Shown here: positions 33,002 to 41,124 of the stretch, in pieces
How positions within the stretch are numbered: position 1 is the first letter of the stretch
Layout of the letters: every line of letters starts with the position of its first letter
Assembly: GCF_014596575.1 (NCBI RefSeq)
Contig: NZ_NASZ01000025.1
Span: 1-58,043 of the forward strand
Direction of reading: 5' to 3'
Length of the DNA: 58,043 nucleotides
Source of the DNA: Flavobacterium pokkalii
Lineage (GTDB): Bacteria; Bacteroidota; Bacteroidia; Flavobacteriales; Flavobacteriaceae
The notes under the pieces: generated by a model
Database searches by the model: none
What the model was told of the DNA's origin: nothing
Seen by the model: the letters and a program-made list of their open reading frames with translations, nothing else
Program-made: the position numbers and the translations under genes

Positions 33002-33676
33002 ATGCAACTCAACTTATCTTCGCAATGGCAGACAATTTTGTCAGATGAATTACAAAAACCTTATTTTTCTGATTTGATGATGGAAGTGGAAAAGGAATAT
33101 CAGACTGGTATTTGTTATCCGCCCAAAGGTTTGATTTTTTCGGCTTTTAACTATTGTGATTTTTCCAATTTGAAACTGGTTATTATTGGTCAGGATCCTT
33201 ATCACGGTGAAGGAGAGGCAAATGGTTTGTGTTTTTCGGTTAATAATGGTGTAAAAATCCCGCCTTCATTAAGAAACATTTATCGCGAAATCAACGATGA
33301 TTTAGATAACTTATTAATGCCTGTTTCCGGAAATTTAGAACATTGGGCGAAGCAGGGTGTTTTGTTGTTAAATGCCTCGCTTACCGTTCAAAAAGACAAA
33401 CCGAATAGTCATAAACATTTGAAGTGGAATCTATTTACGGATGCTGTTATTCAAAAAATATCCGATGAAAAAGAAAATATTGTTTTCCTACTTTGGGGTT
33501 CTTTTGCGCAGAAAAAAGGAAGCAAAATCGACCGAAACAAACATTTGGTGCTTGAATCTGGTCATCCTTCGCCTATGAGTGCTAATCAGGGAAAATGGTT
33601 TGGAAACAAACACTTTTCACAGGCTAATGCTTATTTGAAATCAAAAAATAAGGAAGAAATAAATTGGGTTTTATAA
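33002..33676 (+). CDS. ung: Uracil-DNA glycosylase
   Basis: The 224-residue enzyme removes uracil from DNA. The catalytic water-activating motif GQDPYHGEGEANGLCFSV places Asp65 and His68, and the Leu-loop motif GHPSPMSA carries the second catalytic His near residue 187. LLWGSFAQKKG near 161 is also conserved. Length is normal for family-1 Ung. It starts 5 bases after hepT, which is unusual, and ends before a strong hairpin shared with the convergent gene. A different UDG-superfamily enzyme is encoded at 21260-21742. Confidence 0.97.
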   Translation: MQLNLSSQWQTILSDELQKPYFSDLMMEVEKEYQTGICYPPKGLIFSAFNYCDFSNLKLVIIGQDPYHGEGEANGLCFSVNNGVKIPPSLRNIYREINDDLDNLLMPVSGNLEHWAKQGVLLLNASLTVQKDKPNSHKHLKWNLFTDAVIQKISDEKENIVFLLWGSFAQKKGSKIDRNKHLVLESGHPSPMSANQGKWFGNKHFSQANAYLKSKNKEEINWVL

Positions 33677-33700
33677 TAAGAGAAAAGTATTAAAAACAAC

Positions 33701-33739
33701 AAATTCGCAAATTAATATTTGAATTAAATTTGCGAATTT
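33701..33739. terminator. Bidirectional terminator hairpin after ung
   Basis: AAATTCGCAAATT at 33701-33713 and AATTTGCGAATTT at 33727-33739 are perfect 13-base arms with a 13-base loop, between convergent ung and the gene at 33758-34135. Confidence 0.7.
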
Positions 33740-33757
33740 GCGGTTATTTTAAAAAGC

Positions 33758-34135
33758 TTACTTCTTGATAATATTCTCTAAAGTAGCTTTGTTTTCTTCG
33801 TTTTTTACAGTCAAAATGATTTCTACATTTTTGGCTGTTTTCCCTTCGATAACGTATAATTTGGCTTTTTTTCCAAATTCGGTGTCGCTTTTATCAAAAT
33901 CAACATCTCCAAATTCCAGCGTTTTTCTAATATCAGCGGTATCAACCCATTTTTCATTTAAAACCTGAGTTGCTTTTACGGAATATTCGAAAGGTTTACT
34001 TCTGATATCATTCAAAACACGGGCATTTGGGAAATAATTGCAGCGGGTATCTTTTCCGCCATAAACAAGGGCTACAAAAAAGCAGCCTATTACTAAACCT
34101 ACTAAATAATAGGCAAAACGTTGTACAAATTTCAT
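33758..34135 (-). CDS. Membrane-anchored protein, possibly DUF4258-like
   Basis: The 125-residue protein has one N-terminal membrane segment (FAYYLVGLVIGCFFVALVYG), then a soluble part with CNYFPNARVLNDIRSKPF, TADIRKTLEFGDVDF and LYVIEGKTAKNVEIILTV. The second half resembles DUF4258 in pattern, but I cannot be sure. Similar proteins follow alanine dehydrogenase in other flavobacteria. It is the last gene of the porX-tsaE-ald direction, 36 bases after ald. Function is unknown; it is probably anchored in the inner membrane, facing the periplasm. Confidence 0.78.
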   Translation of the reverse strand: MKFVQRFAYYLVGLVIGCFFVALVYGGKDTRCNYFPNARVLNDIRSKPFEYSVKATQVLNEKWVDTADIRKTLEFGDVDFDKSDTEFGKKAKLYVIEGKTAKNVEIILTVKNEENKATLENIIKK

Positions 34136-34171
34136 GTATTTAATTTTTGGGCAAAGGTAATTGATGTTTGC

Positions 34172-35371
34172 TTAAAACACAATTAAATTGATGTCGTTGT
34201 TAGGTAAATCAAACCATTCGCCAATGGCTCTGTTTGTTAAAATTCCGTGGTAGGTATAAACCCCGTTTTTCAGACCTTTGTCACAACGAATGGCGCTTTC
34301 GAGACCGCCATCTTCGGCAATTTTCAATAAATAAGGAGTGATAATGTTGCTAATAGACAAGGATGCTGACTTGGAATAGCGGGAAGGAATATTGGGAACA
34401 CAGTAGTGTAAAATATTGCTCTTTATAAAAGTAGGTTTTTCGTGAGTGGTTACTTCGGAAGTTTCAAAACAACCACCGGTATCGATACTTACATCAACAA
34501 TGACAGCGCCTTTTTTCATGTGTTCCACCATCGTTTCCGTAACTACAACCGGACAGCGTTCCAGACCGCGCATTGCGCCAATAGCAACATCGCAACGTCT
34601 TAAAGCTTTCATTAAAGCCTTGGGCTGAATCGTGGAAGTAAAAATACGCTGGTTTAAACTGTTTTGCAGTCGTCTTAATTTGGTAATCGAATTATCGAAA
34701 ACTTTTACGTTTGCTCCTAGACCAATGGCTGTTCTGGCAGCAAATTCTCCGGCAGTTCCAGCGCCCAAAATGACAACTTCAGTAGGGGGAACTCCGGTAA
34801 TATTTCCAAAGAGCAAGCCTTTTCCGTAAGAATTGGCAATCATTAATTCGGCAGCGATTAAAATGGAGGCTGTTCCGGCAATTTCGCTTAAAGATTTTAC
34901 AACCGGATAAGTTTCATCGACATCTTTAAGGTATTCAAAAGCTAATGCGGTGATTTTCTTTTTGGTTAAAGCTTCGAAATACTCTTTTTTCTTGGTTTTT
35001 AATTGAATCGCGGAAAGCAGAATCGTTTGATTGTTCATCATGTTGATTTCGGCCACTGTAGGCGGTTCCACCTTTAAAATCATCGGACAACCAAAAACTT
35101 TTTGCGTGTCTTTGGTTACTTCCGCTCCGGCTTCTGAATATTCTTTATCGGAATAACTGGCGCTTTCTCCGGCTCCTGATTCAATCATTACACGATGTCC
35201 ATGACACACTAATGAACTTACCGCATCCGGCGTTAAGCAGATGCGTCGTTCCTGATAGCTTGTTTCTTTTGGAATACCAATAAATAGTTCGCCTTTTTTT
35301 CTGGCAACTTCCAGCTTCTCTTCCTGAGGTAATAACTGTTGTTTGGTAAATGGAGTTATTGAAATCGACAT
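34172..35371 (-). CDS. ald: Alanine dehydrogenase
   Basis: The 399-residue NAD-dependent enzyme interconverts alanine and pyruvate plus ammonia. The N-terminal catalytic part reads GIPKETSYQERRICLTPDAV near residue 33, with Arg and Lys for pyruvate. The Rossmann segment GAGTAGEFAARTAIGLGANV near 204 binds NAD, and GAMRGLERCPVVVTETMV and CVPNIPSRYSKSAS near 330 are family motifs. It is about 30 residues longer than B. subtilis Ald, with an N-terminal extension common in Bacteroidota. The gene follows tsaE, a conserved order in the family. Confidence 0.92.
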   Translation of the reverse strand: MSISITPFTKQQLLPQEEKLEVARKKGELFIGIPKETSYQERRICLTPDAVSSLVCHGHRVMIESGAGESASYSDKEYSEAGAEVTKDTQKVFGCPMILKVEPPTVAEINMMNNQTILLSAIQLKTKKKEYFEALTKKKITALAFEYLKDVDETYPVVKSLSEIAGTASILIAAELMIANSYGKGLLFGNITGVPPTEVVILGAGTAGEFAARTAIGLGANVKVFDNSITKLRRLQNSLNQRIFTSTIQPKALMKALRRCDVAIGAMRGLERCPVVVTETMVEHMKKGAVIVDVSIDTGGCFETSEVTTHEKPTFIKSNILHYCVPNIPSRYSKSASLSISNIITPYLLKIAEDGGLESAIRCDKGLKNGVYTYHGILTNRAIGEWFDLPNNDINLIVF

Positions 35372-35581
35372 CGTTTTTTGATACTATTAAAAAGTAAAAT
35401 TACACAAAAAGATTAAAAAAATAAGCTTTATATTCTGATAAAAACAGAAATGATTTTATTTATTAAGATTAGGTATCAATTTCACCATTTTTATAGATTT
35501 TATTAAGACGTAATTTCGGAATTCAATTTAATAAAAATAAATTAATTTGTTGATTTACAGTGATTAATATATGGTTTGTTA

Positions 35582-35989
35582 TTAATTTAATTTTAAAAGA
35601 CGTTTGTTATCCGGAAGCACTTCGATGGTAATTGTGGAATAAGATTCCGGAAGCAAACCGGCAATTTTTTCGGCCCATTCGATAAAACACCAATTTCCGG
35701 AGTACAAATAATCATCTACGCCCATATCAAGTGCTTCGGTTTCTTTTTTCAAACGGTAAAAATCAAAGTGATAAATAAGTTCACGATTAGCCGCTTCATA
35801 TTCATTTACTAAAGAAAAAGTAGGACTGCTGGTTGCCTGGGTAACACCTAAAGTTTTACACAATTGTTTGATAAAAGTAGTTTTTCCGGCACCCATTTCA
35901 CCATTAAAAAGAATTACTTTATGCGGTTGGGCCGCTACAATTAGTTCGGCAACATTATTTATTTCTTCTAATGAAAAAGTGATTTCCAT
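35582..35989 (-). CDS. tsaE: tRNA threonylcarbamoyladenosine biosynthesis ATPase TsaE
   Basis: The 135-residue P-loop protein has FNGEMGAGKTTFIKQLCK near residue 28 (Walker A), SSPTFSLVNEYE near 53 and HFDFYRLK near 74, then CFIEWAEKIAGLLPE near 100. It works with TsaB and TsaD to install t6A at position 37 of ANN-decoding tRNAs. Length is normal. It lies between porX and ald on the minus strand; an array of short repeats fills the gap to porX. Confidence 0.95.
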   Translation of the reverse strand: MEITFSLEEINNVAELIVAAQPHKVILFNGEMGAGKTTFIKQLCKTLGVTQATSSPTFSLVNEYEAANRELIYHFDFYRLKKETEALDMGVDDYLYSGNWCFIEWAEKIAGLLPESYSTITIEVLPDNKRLLKLN

Positions 35990-36001
35990 GTTTTTAGTTT
36001 A

Positions 36002-36080
36002 TTAGTCCTTAGTCCTTAGTCCTTAGTCCTTAGTCCTTCATTTCTGTTTAGCGTACTAAGGACTGACGACTAAGGACTAA
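36002..36080. repeat. Tandem TTAGTCC array with inverted arm
   Basis: Five perfect 7-base units TTAGTCC run head-to-tail at 36002-36036. A spacer follows, then ACTAAGGACTGACGACTAAG and GACTAA, which can pair with several of the units. It sits between porX and tsaE and could act as a terminator or attenuator whose stem register can change with the number of units. Confidence 0.85.
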
Positions 36081-36084
36081 ATCC

Positions 36085-37638
36085 CTATTTTGGATTAAAT
36101 ATCAAACAAGGCACAATCATTTCTTCCAATGAAATTCCACCATGCTGATACGTATTTTTATAATAACTCACATAATGATTGTAATTGTTCACGTAAGCCA
36201 AAAACAAATCATTTTTTGCAAAAATAAAAGAACTGCTCATATTTATAGCGGGTAACCCAATTTTTTTAGGGTCTTTTACGGCATAAACATCTTTTTGCTC
36301 ATAAGTTAAGCTACGACCGGTTTTGTAGCGTAAATTCAGGCTGGTGTTTTTGTCGCCCACTACTTTCGAAGGGTTTTTGACATTGATGGTTCCGTGATCG
36401 GTGGTGAGAATCAGTTTGAAACCTAATTTTTGAGCCTGTTGGATGATTTCTAACAGTGGGGAATTTTTAAACCAACTCAACGTCAGCGAGCGATAAGCCT
36501 TATCATCCGGAGCCAGTTCTTTCACTACATCCATTTCGGTTTTGGCGTGCGAAAGCATATCGACAAAATTATAAACAAGGGCGACTAAATCGTTGTCTTT
36601 TAAAGATTTAAAGTTGTCCAGAAGTTTTTTTCCCGAAGCCATATTGGTAATCTTGAAATAATCCGATTTGATGTTCAGATTCAGACGTTTCAATTGGGCT
36701 TCCAGAAATTCGGCTTCAAATAAGTTTTTTCCGCCTTCGTCCGGATCATTTTTCCATAAATCAGGATGCTTTTTTTCCATATCAACCGGCAATAATCCAG
36801 AGAAAATAGCATTTCGGGCATATTGGGTTGCCGTAGGTAAAATAGAGTAGTAGGGAACTTCTTTTTCTAATTTGTAATAATCGGCTACTACATTTTCGAA
36901 GGCTTTCCATTGATCGTATCTCAAATTATCGATAACCACAAATAAAACCGGTCTTTCTTTCTTTTTCAATTCAGGAACAACCAATTCTTTGAATAAGGTA
37001 TGCGACTGTACAGGAGTATCAGCTTTTGGCAGAAACCAATCTTCGTAATTACGTTCGATGAATTTACCAAACTGCGAATTGGCTTCCACTTTTTGCGATT
37101 CCAAGATTTCTATCATCGCCGGATCGTTGATGTCTTCGAGTTGCAATTCCCAAAATAACAGTTTTTTATACAACTCAATCCAGTCTTCGTAGCTGTTGAC
37201 CATGCCCATTTCCATGGCAATTTTGCGAAATTCCTTTTGGTAATCCAAAGTGGTTTTTTGCGAAATCAGCTTGGAGTTGTCCAAATTCTTTTTCAAACTC
37301 AGCAAAATCTGATTAGGATTGACCGGCTTAATCAGGTAATCGGCAATTTTGGCGCCAATGGCTTCCTCCATGATGTATTCTTCCTCACTTTTGGTAATCA
37401 TAATCATCGGGATGGCGCTCTTTTTTTCTTTCATTTCCGAAAGGGTTTCCAAACCGCTCATTCCGGGCATGTTTTCGTCAAGGAAAACAATGTCAAAGTT
37501 TTCATTGTCAAATATTTCAATGGCATCCAAACCGTTGTTGCAAGTGGTGACTTCGTAGTTTTTTTTCTCTAAAAAAAGGATATGTGGTTTTAGGTAATCA
37601 ATCTCGTCGTCCACCCAAAGTATTTTTATTTTGTCCAT
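36085..37638 (-). CDS. porX: PorX, response regulator with alkaline-phosphatase-like PglZ domain
   Basis: The 517-residue protein combines a CheY-like receiver (residues 1-120; acidic pocket DDEID, phospho-acceptor Asp54 in VFLDENMPG, Lys in YLIKP) with a helical linker and a PglZ/alkaline-phosphatase-superfamily domain. The latter has PVLFVVIDNLRYDQWK near 219, FSGLLPVDM, VDMLSHAKTE and LTTDHGTINVKNPS near 415 (metal-binding Asp/His). PorX regulates and interacts with the type IX secretion system in Bacteroidota, and its effector domain cleaves oligonucleotides or phosphoesters. The N-terminal fragment at 1-1176 could be a T9SS client. Gene order porX-tsaE-ald is conserved in flavobacteria. 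Confidence 0.94.
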   Translation of the reverse strand: MDKIKILWVDDEIDYLKPHILFLEKKNYEVTTCNNGLDAIEIFDNENFDIVFLDENMPGMSGLETLSEMKEKKSAIPMIMITKSEEEYIMEEAIGAKIADYLIKPVNPNQILLSLKKNLDNSKLISQKTTLDYQKEFRKIAMEMGMVNSYEDWIELYKKLLFWELQLEDINDPAMIEILESQKVEANSQFGKFIERNYEDWFLPKADTPVQSHTLFKELVVPELKKKERPVLFVVIDNLRYDQWKAFENVVADYYKLEKEVPYYSILPTATQYARNAIFSGLLPVDMEKKHPDLWKNDPDEGGKNLFEAEFLEAQLKRLNLNIKSDYFKITNMASGKKLLDNFKSLKDNDLVALVYNFVDMLSHAKTEMDVVKELAPDDKAYRSLTLSWFKNSPLLEIIQQAQKLGFKLILTTDHGTINVKNPSKVVGDKNTSLNLRYKTGRSLTYEQKDVYAVKDPKKIGLPAINMSSSFIFAKNDLFLAYVNNYNHYVSYYKNTYQHGGISLEEMIVPCLIFNPK

Positions 37639-37666
37639 AAATTCATTGTCTTTTTGTCCTTAGTAT

Positions 37667-37693
37667 GTCATTCCGAAGAATGAGCAATCTCAT
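37667..37693. repeat. Diverged GTCATTNCGA-type dispersed repeat
   Basis: GTCATTCCGAAGAATGAGCA followed by ATCTCAT is related to the reverse complement of 30050-30075, with changes in the middle. It lies upstream of porX, in the gap before the GyrI-like gene. AAAATTGTTT and a CACAATTTT-like arm follow. Confidence 0.6.
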
Positions 37694-37893
37694 AAAATTG
37701 TTTAAAAAGTGTAAAAACACAATTTAAAATAGTTTTATGTTAACGTAAATGTAGCTTCTTCATTGTGCAAATTAGTCATTTTAAAAGCGCCATTTTCCTA
37801 ATATTATGATAAAATTTCTTTCTATAATATTTAGAAGATTGCTGAAAGTCTTTTAAAAAATCGTAATTTTAAATTACAAAAACATTAAATATA

Positions 37894-38379
37894 ATGAAAC
37901 CTAGAATAATAGCCCTCGAAGAAAAAAAAATAGTAGGATGTAAGCAAAATATGAATTATGCAGCTTATAATCCGGTGCCGTTGTGGCAAAGTTTTATGCC
38001 AATAAAAAAGGAAATTGTAAATACTATTGGTTCAGATTTGTTTTCGGTACAGCAATTTCCGAAAGGTTTTTGGATAGCATTTAATCCGGAAACGATTTTT
38101 GAAAAATGGGCAGCGGTTGAAGTAAGTGCTTTTGAAAACATTCCGCCCAACATGCATACTTTGGTGATTCCCGGTGGCTGGTATGCGGTTTTTGATTACA
38201 AAGGAGACGGCAGCGATGCGCCCGCTTTTTTTGAAGCCATTTTTAGCGAATGGATTCCTAATTCGGCTTATGTGGTGGATGACCGACCACATTTTGAAAT
38301 TTTAGGTTCGAAATATAAAAAAGGAGATCCTGATTCGGAAGAAGAAGTATGGATTCCTGTTCGCTTGAAAACTCTTTAA
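37894..38379 (+). CDS. GyrI-like small-molecule-binding domain protein
   Basis: A 161-residue stand-alone GyrI-like (AraC effector-binding type) domain. The first strand reads RIIALEEKKIVGCKQ; the middle has QQFPKGFWIAFNPETIFEKWAAVEV; VIPGGWYAVFDYKGDG near residue 95 is the typical family turn; and AFFEAIFSEWIPNSAY plus FEILGSKYKKGDPDSEEEVWIPV ends the fold. No DNA-binding domain is attached. Such proteins bind hydrophobic drugs or, in some cases, hydrolyse them. The gene is separate from its neighbours. Confidence 0.85.
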   Translation: MKPRIIALEEKKIVGCKQNMNYAAYNPVPLWQSFMPIKKEIVNTIGSDLFSVQQFPKGFWIAFNPETIFEKWAAVEVSAFENIPPNMHTLVIPGGWYAVFDYKGDGSDAPAFFEAIFSEWIPNSAYVVDDRPHFEILGSKYKKGDPDSEEEVWIPVRLKTL

Positions 38380-38524
38380 GTTTTTATGGTACACGGATGA
38401 AACTGATTTTAGCAGATTGGAACAGATTTTTTATTTTCTATATTTTAAAAATTCCCTTTATTTGTTGTTAAATTAATTTGTTTTCTCATTAGAATGCTGA
38501 ATTTAGCACAAAATAATCTTTGTA

Positions 38525-39652
38525 ATGAATGAAAAGCAACGTTTAAAGGAGCTGGCACAACTCTTTTTGAAGTTAGGAATAATAGGTTTTGGTGGTCCTG
38601 CAGCTCATATTGCCATGATGCAAAATGAAGTGGTTGTCAAAAGAAAATGGCTGGATGAACAGCATTTTCTGGATTTATTAGGAGCGACCCATTTAATTCC
38701 GGGGCCAAACAGTACCGAAATGGCTATTCATATCGGGCATGAACGGGCGGGAGTAAAGGGCTTAATCGTTTCGGGCTTGTGTTTTATTTTACCTGCCGTT
38801 TTTATCACCGGATTTTTTGCCTGGCTTTACAAAGCATACGGTCAGTTACCGGAAATACAGCCTTTTTTGTACGGTATTAAACCGGCGATTATTGCCATAA
38901 TTTTAGGCGCTATTTTTCCTTTGGCAAAAAAATCATTTAAAACGATTCCGCTTACTTTTATTGGAATTATTGTTTTAGTACTTTCTCTTTTACAATTTAA
39001 CGAAATAGCCCTGCTTTTTGGTGCGGGATTTTTGTCGTTATTTTGGTTTTCGATACAAAATAAAAATTCCGTTCAAAGGAATTGGATTTCTCTGGGGATT
39101 TTACCGGCTTCACAAACAACTCTTGCAGCTGTAAGCAATTGGAATTTATTTTTGATTTTTCTAAAAATCGGTGCCATTCTTTACGGAAGCGGTTATGTTT
39201 TATTTGCTTTTTTAGACGCCGAATTGGTTGCCAAAGGTTTGCTTTCCCGCACCGAATTGATTGATGCTATTGCGGTGGGACAATTTACACCCGGACCTGT
39301 TTTTTCATCGGTAACTTTTGTGGGGTATCAAATGAATGGTTTTAGCGGAGCAGCGGTTTCTACGTTGGCCATTTTTCTGCCTTCTTTTGTTTTTGTAGCT
39401 TTATTAAATCCTTTGGTCAAAACACTGCGAAATTCTAAGTCTTTTTCAGTTTTTCTGGATGCTGTGAATGTTTCTTCGGTGGCGATAATTATTTCTATTT
39501 GTATCCAAATGGGAGCAGAAACCATAACCGATTGGAGGACTATTCTGATTGCTATTATAAGTATGATTGTTGCATTTTATTATAGAAAAATCAACAGTGC
39601 TTTTATAGTTTTAGGAGGTGCTTTTTTAGGTTATATTTTAGGATTGTTTTAA
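38525..39652 (+). CDS. chrA: Chromate transporter (CHR family, ChrA)
   Basis: The 375-residue protein is a two-repeat CHR transporter. Each half has the family signature: LKLGIIGFGGPAAHIAMM near residue 17 with ATHLIPGPNSTEMAI near 53, and FLKIGAILYGSGYVLFAF near 212 with AVGQFTPGPVFSS near 254. About ten transmembrane segments are visible. ChrA proteins expel chromate or take up sulfate-like anions by proton exchange. In this setting the natural substrate is uncertain. It is convergent with the efflux operon, from which a terminator separates it. Confidence 0.92.
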   Translation: MNEKQRLKELAQLFLKLGIIGFGGPAAHIAMMQNEVVVKRKWLDEQHFLDLLGATHLIPGPNSTEMAIHIGHERAGVKGLIVSGLCFILPAVFITGFFAWLYKAYGQLPEIQPFLYGIKPAIIAIILGAIFPLAKKSFKTIPLTFIGIIVLVLSLLQFNEIALLFGAGFLSLFWFSIQNKNSVQRNWISLGILPASQTTLAAVSNWNLFLIFLKIGAILYGSGYVLFAFLDAELVAKGLLSRTELIDAIAVGQFTPGPVFSSVTFVGYQMNGFSGAAVSTLAIFLPSFVFVALLNPLVKTLRNSKSFSVFLDAVNVSSVAIIISICIQMGAETITDWRTILIAIISMIVAFYYRKINSAFIVLGGAFLGYILGLF

Positions 39653-39655
39653 AGC

Positions 39656-39692
39656 AAAAAAGCCATTAAGTGCGGAAACTTAATGACTTTTT
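39656..39692. terminator. Terminator hairpin between chrA and the efflux operon
   Basis: AAAAAAGcCATTAAGT, loop GCGGAA, ACTTAATGaCTTTTT. One mismatch; A run on one side and T run on the other allow use in both directions. Confidence 0.75.
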
Positions 39693-39719
39693 GAAAAATA
39701 ACTAATTTTAAAATAAAGC

Positions 39720-41120
39720 TTATTGCCATCCTCCGCCAAGGGCTTTGTACAATTGAATTATAGCTTTGTATTGTTGGAATCTATTGTCAACCAAATTTAG
39801 TTTGGCATTCAACGCATCATTTTTTGAGGTTAAAACTTCCAGATAATTGGCCAAACCATAGGTTAACAATTCATCAGAAAAACTGGCCGCTTTTGTTAAT
39901 ACATCGGCTTGTTTTTCGCGAATAATAATTTTGCGTGTTTCATTGTTGTATTGTGCTAAAGCATCCGAAACTTCTTTTCCGGCTTTTAACAACGATTGCT
40001 CAAATTGCAAATAAGCTTTTTCCTGATTAGCTTTAGCAATTTCATATTTGGTTTTTATTTGCCTTTGATTAAAAATTGGCTGTGTCAAACCGGTTACAAC
40101 ATTGGCAAAAATAGAATTAGTGCTGAACCATTCCTTTAAATCAATACTTTGTAAACCTCCGGTAGCTGTTACTTTTAGACTTGGATAAAAACTACTTTTG
40201 GCCACATTAGTCAATTCAAAATTTGAAATCAAATTGTATTCGGCTGCAATTACATCCGGACGGTTTCTCAATAATTGAGTTGGAACACCTAATGTGATGG
40301 TAGGTTGCAATTTTTGATCATTAAAAGTGCTGCGTGCTATCTCGGCCGAAGGTTCGCCTAAAAGCGTACTCAAGGTATTTTCGAGAATTATTACCGAATT
40401 TTTCAAATCGGCAATAATTAATTCAGTTGCATATTTTTGAGCTTCTGTTTGTTTAACACCAACTTCGGTTACACTTCCTGATTTTTTAAGCTGAATTATC
40501 GTTTCAACACTTTTGTTTCGGTTAATCAGTGTTTCTTCGGCAACTTTTATTTGCTCGTCCACCGCCATTAATTGGTAATAAGTGGCAGCAATATTAGCTA
40601 TCAACTCGGTTTTAATCGCCTGATTAGCGGCTGTAGTTTGTAAATAAGCCGCATTAGCTGCACGTTTATTACTTCTGATTTTTCCCCAAATATCCGCTTC
40701 CCAGGAAAGTGTTCCGGTTAATTGATATTGGTTAATCGTAGTGTTTCTAACAATTGAACCCATTTGAGAATTTTTAGATAATTCCTGATGAGTCCAGTCG
40801 GTTCCAACAGAAAAATTTGGAAAAAAACCTGCTTTGCTTTGCTTCATCGTGGCTTCGGCAGCAGCAAGATTTTGCATTGCAATGCGAATGTCTAAATTGT
40901 TTTGCAATCCTTTTTTAATATATTCCTGTAAAATAGGATCGGTGAAAATTTTATCCCAGCTTACATTTGCCAGCGAATTAGTATCGGCAATTGCGGTTTC
41001 GCTGCGATACAAATTATCCGTTTTTACATCAGGTCTTTTGTAATCTTTAGCAACAAAACAGGATTGCATTACGATTGCTGTTGTTCCTAGTAAGACAACT
41101 TTATATAATTTATTTTTCAT
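39720..41120 (-). CDS. TolC-type outer membrane efflux lipoprotein
   Basis: A 466-residue NodT/OprM-family channel. The N-terminus has a lipoprotein signal (LLGTTAIVMQSC, with Cys near residue 21). Two outer membrane factor repeats follow: IRIAMQNLAAAEATMKQSKA near 76 and FELTNVAKSSFYPSLKVTAT near 300, with PTQLLRNRPDVIAAEYNL near 279. It forms the outer membrane duct for the RND pump. It starts 4 bases after the transporter stop and is the last gene of the operon. Confidence 0.93.
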   Translation of the reverse strand: MKNKLYKVVLLGTTAIVMQSCFVAKDYKRPDVKTDNLYRSETAIADTNSLANVSWDKIFTDPILQEYIKKGLQNNLDIRIAMQNLAAAEATMKQSKAGFFPNFSVGTDWTHQELSKNSQMGSIVRNTTINQYQLTGTLSWEADIWGKIRSNKRAANAAYLQTTAANQAIKTELIANIAATYYQLMAVDEQIKVAEETLINRNKSVETIIQLKKSGSVTEVGVKQTEAQKYATELIIADLKNSVIILENTLSTLLGEPSAEIARSTFNDQKLQPTITLGVPTQLLRNRPDVIAAEYNLISNFELTNVAKSSFYPSLKVTATGGLQSIDLKEWFSTNSIFANVVTGLTQPIFNQRQIKTKYEIAKANQEKAYLQFEQSLLKAGKEVSDALAQYNNETRKIIIREKQADVLTKAASFSDELLTYGLANYLEVLTSKNDALNAKLNLVDNRFQQYKAIIQLYKALGGGWQ

Positions 41121-41124
41121 TTTC

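Noticed and set aside
36002..36036. CRISPR array
   Set aside because: The repeat unit is only 7 bases with no spacers, so it is a simple tandem repeat.
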